Of a DNA stretch of 40,251 nucleotides, positions 35,623-40,251 are shown piece by piece. The position numbers and the translations under genes are program-made. Source of the DNA: UPXZ01 sp964568675. Its GTDB lineage: Bacteria > Bacteroidota > Bacteroidia > Bacteroidales > Paludibacteraceae. The stretch is from the NCBI GenBank assembly GCA_964568675.1, contig CAZMQV010000027.1:1-40251 (forward strand), given 5' to 3'. Every line of letters starts with the position of its first letter. Within the stretch, counting starts at the first letter, position 1. The notes beneath the pieces are model-generated. The model worked only from the letters and a program-made list of their open reading frames with translations. It ran no database searches and had not been told where the DNA came from.

Positions 35623-36924
35623 GTGTTCAACAATCCGCTATCAAAAATAAACTCACGACTGCATCGTGCTACTTACCGGCGTATCGGCGAAAACATGTTG
35701 GCGCTTGGTCTGCTCAACGGCATTTATATGCTTTCGCCATTGATACTTATCCCGTATCTGATGCGCACTATCGGAGCCGAATCATACGGAATTTACATCT
35801 TTTCATGGACATTTATCTACTATTTTATTTTCATCGTCAACTATGGCTTTGACTTTTCAGCCACAAAAGAGATAGCCATACACCGCGACGACAACCAGAA
35901 AGTATCCGCTATTTTTTCAAGCACTTTCGTTACCCGACTGCTTTTAGTTCTTGTAAGTTTTATCCTACTGGCTTGCTGCTTGCTGTTGGTACCCAAATTC
36001 AACGCGATGAGCAAACTGATATTGCTGGGCGCCGGCGTGATTGTAGGGCAAGCGCTTTTCCCAACATGGCTATTTCAGGGAATGCAGGAGATGAAATTCA
36101 TCACTTTTATCAACGCGATAACACGACTGACTCCGTTGGCGCTCATTTTTATTTTTGTGAAATCGGAAGCCGACATCGGACTTATCATGCTTTTTCAGTC
36201 GGTAGGTTATTTAATTGGAGGTATCTTCAGCCATATTTTCTCAATCAAGCACTACAAACTGAACTTCATAAAGCCAACTTTCTCCGACATTAAAAAATGC
36301 CTTGCAGGGAGCTGTAATATGTTTCTCTCCACGGTGGGCATCTCTTTCTATCGCGAAACGAACACGTTGATTTTGGGTTTTGTAACCGGCAATTTTGAGT
36401 TAGTCGGTTACTACGCGCTCGCCGACAAGATATTGCGCGCGTTTCAAACACTGTTGAATGCTTTCAGCCAAGCAATATTCCCTTACTTTGGCAATCGGAT
36501 GGCTCACAACAAACAAGAGAGCATGAACGCCTTCACCAAAATCGGACGATACTACGCAGCTATCTTAATGCTCATCGTCGTGTTATTAGTTTGGCTCATT
36601 CCTTATATTTTAGAAATTTATTTAGGCGAAAACATCCGGGCTATTGTCATCGACAGCCGCATTTTGCTCCCTGTGATTCTTGTCGGAGGTCTCAACTATT
36701 ATTACGGCATAGTTGGGCTTGTCAATCTCGATAAACAGCGAGCATTTACAAAATATGTTCTCATAGCCGGAATTACCAACATCGCGCTTTGCCTCATACT
36801 TAGCCATACTCTCGCCGATGCTGGCGCCGCCATATCGCTGGTGATAGCCGAGTGTGTATTATTGGGATTAATCATCCACGATTTTTCAAAATTAAATCAT
36901 ACAAACAACAACAGCTTCCAATAA
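35623..36924 (+). CDS. wzx: Wzx-type polysaccharide flippase
   Basis: The 433-residue protein has 12-14 membrane segments of the MATE/polysaccharide-biosynthesis superfamily. The N-terminus shows LIPYLMRTIGAESYGIYIFSW and YGFDFSATKEIAIHRDD, which are typical of RfbX/Wzx. It should flip the lipid-linked repeat unit to the periplasm for polymerisation by Wzy. The start is a GTG at 35623; an ATG at 35695 would drop 24 residues before the first membrane segment. It ends with a TAATG overlap with the next glycosyltransferase. Base composition (55% GC in a sampled line) is much higher than in the Wzy-like gene. Confidence 0.9.
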   Translation: MFNNPLSKINSRLHRATYRRIGENMLALGLLNGIYMLSPLILIPYLMRTIGAESYGIYIFSWTFIYYFIFIVNYGFDFSATKEIAIHRDDNQKVSAIFSSTFVTRLLLVLVSFILLACCLLLVPKFNAMSKLILLGAGVIVGQALFPTWLFQGMQEMKFITFINAITRLTPLALIFIFVKSEADIGLIMLFQSVGYLIGGIFSHIFSIKHYKLNFIKPTFSDIKKCLAGSCNMFLSTVGISFYRETNTLILGFVTGNFELVGYYALADKILRAFQTLLNAFSQAIFPYFGNRMAHNKQESMNAFTKIGRYYAAILMLIVVLLVWLIPYILEIYLGENIRAIVIDSRILLPVILVGGLNYYYGIVGLVNLDKQRAFTKYVLIAGITNIALCLILSHTLADAGAAISLVIAECVLLGLIIHDFSKLNHTNNNSFQ

Positions 36925-37802
36925 TGGCACATCGAAATAAAATACTGATTATCATTGTGCTTTACAAATCCAATTTAGAGCAATCATTGACTTACAATTC
37001 ATTGAAAAACAATGTCGAGTGGCTAAATGTACCGTATGAGATTTTAATATTCAACAATTCGAAAAGTATTGAAGTGCCCGAGTCGCGCCAATATAAGGTA
37101 TATAATTCCGATGAGAATAAAAAATTGAGTGGCGCCTATAATTTTGGCTTAAATCATGCAAACGTTACGGAGGCTGAATGGATGCTGCTTCTCGACCAGG
37201 ATACCGAGCTAACACGCGAATTTCTAATCGCCGTTTCCAGTACTCTGGTAAACAATTCCAATCCCAACATTGTCAATATTGTTCCCCGCTTGACCAACGA
37301 CGGAAAAAGAATTTCGCCTCACCGTATTCGGTTTTTCAATTCAATACGCGTTCCAATATCAAAATCCGGTGTTTACGCCAATCATCTCATCGCGCTCAAC
37401 TCCGCATCCCTGCTTCGCGTCAGTTTTCTCAATGCTATCGGTGGTTTTTCCGAAGAATTTGAGTTGGATATGCTCGACTACCGAACTTGTTTGAATATCT
37501 ACAAAGATAAAAAACAGATTTATGTTTTAGACACCGAGCTAAATCACGAGCTTTCGGTAATAAACATGGAAAAACAGATGAGCGAGGAAAGATACAAAGC
37601 TTTGCTAACAGCCGAAAAAAGATATATTGAGCTTTTTGGGTACATGGATATGCTCATGTATCAAGTCCGTATCCTTTTCCGTTATCTGAAGCAAGCTTTA
37701 TTCTTCAAAAACAAAACATACGCGCATATTACCTTAAAATTTATTTTTGAACAGAATTTACTCCCCACTTCACGGGTTAAGGAGAACAAGAGCAATAATT
37801 AA
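36924..37802 (+). CDS. Glycosyltransferase family 2 (rhamnosyltransferase-like)
   Basis: From the ATG at 36924, which overlaps the last base of the flippase stop (TAATG), the protein has 292 residues. A longer reading from 36852 would lie inside wzx and is not preferred. GT2 motifs are IIIVLYKSN, FNNS (43-46), GAYNFGLNHA and LDQDTE (90-95). The C-terminal part has DYRTCLNIYKDKKQIYVLDTELNHELS, with the late acidic and His residues of the rhamnosyltransferase-like group. It is the last gene of the cluster. Confidence 0.85.
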   Translation: MAHRNKILIIIVLYKSNLEQSLTYNSLKNNVEWLNVPYEILIFNNSKSIEVPESRQYKVYNSDENKKLSGAYNFGLNHANVTEAEWMLLLDQDTELTREFLIAVSSTLVNNSNPNIVNIVPRLTNDGKRISPHRIRFFNSIRVPISKSGVYANHLIALNSASLLRVSFLNAIGGFSEEFELDMLDYRTCLNIYKDKKQIYVLDTELNHELSVINMEKQMSEERYKALLTAEKRYIELFGYMDMLMYQVRILFRYLKQALFFKNKTYAHITLKFIFEQNLLPTSRVKENKSNN

Positions 37803-37836
37803 TCCGCATTTTCGACTTTAATCCAAATAAAAATCG

Positions 37837-37844
37837 TATTTTTG
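37837..37844 (+). promoter_or_regulatory. Candidate -7 box of the MarC gene
   Basis: TATTTTTG fully matches TAnnTTTG, with a TTCG (37811-37814) 22 bases upstream as a weak -33. Transcription would start near 37851, giving a leader of about 45 bases that contains the strong Shine-Dalgarno site. Confidence 0.5.
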
Positions 37845-37885
37845 CAAATAAATAGAATATTAATACATTGCAAAAAGATAAAGGG

Positions 37886-37891
37886 AGGAGG
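37886..37891 (+). promoter_or_regulatory. Strong Shine-Dalgarno site that sets the MarC start
   Basis: AGGAGG lies four bases before the ATG at 37896. A site this strong is rare in Bacteroidota, most of whose genes lack one, and it decides the start over the upstream in-frame TTG at 37842. Confidence 0.8.
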
Positions 37892-37895
37892 TCTT

Positions 37896-38474
37896 ATGAA
37901 TTTCAGTTTCGTTCAAATATCGAGCGCGTTTATCGTTCTTTTCAGTATCATTGACATTTTGGGTTCCATCCCCATCATTTTAGGCATTCGCGCACGTGGC
38001 GAACAGATCAATCCGCTACGGGTAAGCCTGATTTCTTTGGCTATCTTAATCGCATTCTTTTTTGGTGGCGAGGCAATTCTACGTCTTTTCACGGTTGATA
38101 TAGCTTCATTTGCCGTAGCCGGCTCGTTGGTTATTTTTATTTTTGCAATGGAAATGGTGCTTGATGTGGAGTTATTCAAACACCGCGGACCTGAAGGCAG
38201 CACATCAATTGTCCCTATCGCGTTTCCGTTGGTAGCCGGACCGGCAAGTTTCACCACATTGCTTTCCATACGCGCTGAGTATGCCACCGAAAACATTTTA
38301 GCAGCGCTTCTCCTGAATATAGCCTTTGTCTATGTCGTACTAAGGTCAACCGATAAAATTGAGCGAATGATAGGAAAAGGAGGCATCTATATAATGCGCA
38401 AATTCTTTGGAATTATTCTGCTGGCAATTGCCGTAAAATTATTTACAAGCAACCTCGAAAGTTTGCTCAGGTAG
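37896..38474 (+). CDS. MarC-family integral membrane protein
   Basis: The 192-residue protein has six membrane segments and the family landmarks FSIIDILGSIPI near the N-terminus and VPIAFPLVAGPASFTTLL in the middle. MarC/YhgN proteins are widespread inner-membrane proteins of unknown substrate; the older link to antibiotic resistance in E. coli is not supported. The start is fixed by the AGGAGG site. It is read toward the TetR-family gene, with 47 bases between the stops. Confidence 0.88.
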   Translation: MNFSFVQISSAFIVLFSIIDILGSIPIILGIRARGEQINPLRVSLISLAILIAFFFGGEAILRLFTVDIASFAVAGSLVIFIFAMEMVLDVELFKHRGPEGSTSIVPIAFPLVAGPASFTTLLSIRAEYATENILAALLLNIAFVYVVLRSTDKIERMIGKGGIYIMRKFFGIILLAIAVKLFTSNLESLLR

Positions 38475-38521
38475 CAAAATTGCATCGGCAGTTGATTGAT
38501 TTTCAATACAACAAATTCCGT

Positions 38522-39106
38522 TTAAGTTTGCTTGATACCTCTAAAAATCAGCTCAACAACTTGCTCCTTATTCACATCAAATGCAGGAGAAAATTTTTGT
38601 CGTATATATGGTATTTCCAAACCTTTTAACGAGTACAAGATTATGATTGAAAAGGTTTCAGCGTCAACACGTTTAAACTCTCGTTTCTGAATGCCTTCTG
38701 CAATAATGTTTTGAATAAGCTTCAACTCTTCCGCATCCATTTTTCGGCGGGTTCGCTCTACTTCATAAGTATCTTTAAAGAAATCGGCACGAAGAGTACC
38801 ATTGCGCGTAACCGACTGCTTGATGCTATCCAAATGAATAACAATGTGATTCTTAAGCTTCTCGTAAGGCGTTATATCTTTTTTGGCATTCTGTACTAAA
38901 GCGTCAATCACCAGATTCACCTCATTCTCAATCACAGCCTTATAAACCTCATCTTTATTTTTAAAATACGTATAAAGCGTGCGTCTTCCTTTGTTGGAAG
39001 CTTCCGCAATATCATTCATCGTGATGTTTTTTTTACCGTGTGAGGCAAAAAGTTCACGAGCAGCATCAATCAAGAGTTTTTTTGTTTTAGAGGTGATGGC
39101 GTACAT
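38522..39106 (-). CDS. TetR/AcrR-family transcriptional regulator
   Basis: The 194-residue protein has a TetR helix-turn-helix at about 8-54 (TKKLLIDAARELFASHG, NDIAEASNKGRRTLYTYF and KNKDEVYKAV) and an all-helical ligand domain. The recognition-helix TLYTYFKNKDE is typical. The ligand is unknown. Upstream lie two 17-base direct repeats (39110-39126 and 39152-39169), good candidates for its own operator. It follows the Gate-domain gene by 87 bases on the same strand, and faces MarC on the other side, so either neighbour could be a target. Confidence 0.9.
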   Translation of the reverse strand: MYAITSKTKKLLIDAARELFASHGKKNITMNDIAEASNKGRRTLYTYFKNKDEVYKAVIENEVNLVIDALVQNAKKDITPYEKLKNHIVIHLDSIKQSVTRNGTLRADFFKDTYEVERTRRKMDAEELKLIQNIIAEGIQKREFKRVDAETFSIIILYSLKGLEIPYIRQKFSPAFDVNKEQVVELIFRGIKQT

Positions 39107-39109
39107 GTA

Positions 39110-39169
39110 TCGAATCTATCAAATAATTTGAATAAAAATACTACATTTTTTTCGAATCTATGCAAATAA
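39110..39169 (-). promoter_or_regulatory. Direct repeats upstream of the TetR-family gene (candidate operator)
   Basis: TCGAATCTAT-CAAATAA (39110-39126) and TCGAATCTATGCAAATAA (39152-39169) are identical except for one added G, and their starts are 42 bases apart, about four helical turns. The first ends the 5' side of the regulator's start region; the second lies between that and the preceding gene. Paired sites near the start of a TetR gene are typical of autoregulation. Confidence 0.5.
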
Positions 39170-39193
39170 ATGCAGTCATTTTTATTACAATAA

Positions 39194-40180
39194 CTATTTT
39201 GGAGCATTTTTGTTTGTTTCGGAAAGATGATTTGTATCATTAAATAAGCTTTTTCGACATTTCAAACCAATTTTCAAAAGTCGAACGCACCATACAAGCA
39301 ACATTGAAAGTAAAAAACGAGGTACTACCATCCAAAGCACAGGCACTCCAATCGAGGCGAAAAGAAATGTATCTTCGACCGTAGAATGATTGACCGCAAC
39401 ATGAAGGTTAAGCATTTTAGCATCTTCCTTTACCAATTTTCCGGACTCAACCGCTTCCATCATCACAGCGGCTCCATAGGTCAACCCAAGAGTATGCGCG
39501 ATTAGCCAAAGAAACGAAACCGAACGAGGCAGACCCAAAACATCCATCACTAGAGAAAACTTGCGCGATAAATAATCGAGCACTCGAAATTCATCAAGTA
39601 TGTGCTGCAATACCATCAATCCGCAGATTATCAACGTCATTTTAACTACAAGCAAAATGGTTGAAACGAGCCAATTGCGCAACTCATCCATCAGAGAAAC
39701 TGACATTTCAGCTGTCGGTAACATAATGCCATTGGACAAATCGGCTGGCAGAAATAGATTCAGAATATACGCGACTAAAAAAGCGCTTAAAATACGTAAC
39801 AGAAACGTTAGGAGGTAATTTGATCCCGTTTTTTGTTGCACAGCACACTCTACCAATAAATTGTGGGCAATAAGACACATTACCGCAAGAATTACGATAT
39901 CACGACCATCAAGCGGTAAAGTTGCAATTATTGCTATCGGGGCATAAAGTGATAGAAAAATACTGGATAGAAACACAATCGCGGCATTTCCAGGCAAACC
40001 AATAATTGAAAAAACAGGCTCGAGATACTGCGATACTTCCTCAATCACCCCTAAATAGTTCAACAAACTAACCGTAAAACTAACCGGGATAATAATTTTC
40101 AATAACCACAAAGAAGTTTTCAGAGCCTTAGGCATCGCCTTTAGAGCTGCTTTCCTGATTCGTAATATAGATGTATCCAT
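39194..40180 (-). CDS. Nucleoside-recognition (Gate) domain membrane protein
   Basis: From the ATG at 40180 the 328-residue protein begins MDTSILRIRKAALKAMPK; the ATG at 40228 would read through a terminator-like hairpin. It has about eight membrane segments in two halves, with GLPGNAAIVFLSSIFLSLYA in the first and IAHTLGLTYGAAVMMEAVESG and NHSTVEDTFLFASIG in the second, typical of the Gate/nucleoside-recognition family (SpmA/SpmB/YjiH type). Transport of a nucleoside or related ligand is presumed by family only. The TetR-family gene lies 87 bases downstream on the same strand and may be its regulator. Confidence 0.8.
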   Translation of the reverse strand: MDTSILRIRKAALKAMPKALKTSLWLLKIIIPVSFTVSLLNYLGVIEEVSQYLEPVFSIIGLPGNAAIVFLSSIFLSLYAPIAIIATLPLDGRDIVILAVMCLIAHNLLVECAVQQKTGSNYLLTFLLRILSAFLVAYILNLFLPADLSNGIMLPTAEMSVSLMDELRNWLVSTILLVVKMTLIICGLMVLQHILDEFRVLDYLSRKFSLVMDVLGLPRSVSFLWLIAHTLGLTYGAAVMMEAVESGKLVKEDAKMLNLHVAVNHSTVEDTFLFASIGVPVLWMVVPRFLLSMLLVWCVRLLKIGLKCRKSLFNDTNHLSETNKNAPK

Positions 40181-40193
40181 ACTTTGGCATTTT

Positions 40194-40226
40194 TTAAAAA
40201 AAAGAAAGGTTGTCTCACGACAACCC
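40194..40226 (-). terminator. Terminator-like hairpin just upstream of the Gate-domain gene
   Basis: GGTTGTC (40208-40214) pairs with GACAACC (40219-40225) around TCAC, a 7-base-pair stem; on the minus strand it is followed by TTTCTTTTTTTT (40194-40207). It ends only 14 bases before the ATG at 40180. It is either the terminator of a gene to the right, outside the window, or an attenuator in the leader of the Gate-domain gene. Confidence 0.7.
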
Positions 40227-40251
40227 AATCTTCAATTAACCTTAAATCTAA

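Noticed and set aside
36852..36923. An earlier start for the last GT2 gene, inside wzx
   Set aside because: The added 24 residues are out-of-frame flippase sequence; the TAATG overlap gives a natural start at 36924.

Overview
The window looks like chromosomal DNA of a Bacteroidales bacterium (Bacteroidota). The evidence is the close family resemblance of PurM, MutS, LeuS and Tgt to Bacteroides-type proteins. Supporting signs are an ExbB-ExbD-ExbD-TonB locus followed by a PstS-like lipoprotein and a TPR protein, an S16 protein with a long Ala/Glu tail, weak or absent Shine-Dalgarno sites, and several TAnnTTTG-type -7 boxes (the Bacteroidota sigma-ABfr consensus) before genes. No tRNA, rRNA, CRISPR array or transposase gene was found.

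Layout. 1-0.3 kb: the tail of a B3/B4 (PheT-like) domain protein whose frame closes too early. 0.3-4.3 kb (minus): purM and a GH77 4-alpha-glucanotransferase with two starch-binding modules. 4.5-10.6 kb (minus): exbB, two exbD, tonB, a PstS-like lipoprotein and a TPR protein, an energy-transduction locus for TonB-dependent outer-membrane uptake. 11.0-14.8 kb (plus): leuS and a YitT-family membrane protein, each followed by a clear hairpin. 14.85-15.35 kb: a gene-free block of degenerate TTAGTCGCTGG-type repeats that encloses a REPIN/MITE-like inverted-repeat element. 15.3-20.2 kb (minus): mutS, a GT4 glycosyltransferase and an SDR oxidoreductase. 20.5-28.6 kb (plus): a lysophospholipid-type acyltransferase, an M16 metalloprotease, hisH, tgt, an LptG/LptF-type permease and an HU-like/SPOR protein. 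28.8-29.4 kb: rpsP with a strong terminator.

29.5-37.8 kb (plus) is a surface-polysaccharide (O-antigen or capsule-like) cluster: an EpsG-like polymerase, an 889-base ORF-poor gap, a Wzy-like polymerase, a second 447-base gap, three GT2 glycosyltransferases with overlapping ends, a Wzx flippase and a fourth GT2. The first half is very AT-rich (hand counts of single 60-base lines give about 27-33% GC, against 43-55% in the glycosyltransferase and flippase part), which suggests a mosaic, horizontally exchanged locus with decayed genes. No initiating sugar-phosphate transferase, chain-length regulator or sugar-nucleotide synthesis gene is in the window, so those functions must lie elsewhere.

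37.8-40.25 kb: a MarC-family membrane protein (plus), facing a TetR-family regulator and a nucleoside-recognition/Gate-domain membrane protein (both minus). The regulator has a 17-base direct repeat in front of it that may be its operator.

Most of the window is ordinary housekeeping. The parts most worth a second look are the 15-kb repeat element, the gap and internal promoter between the two polymerase genes, the TetR direct repeats, the hairpin inside the ton locus and the terminator-like hairpin just before the Gate-domain gene. I found no convincing new multi-gene system.
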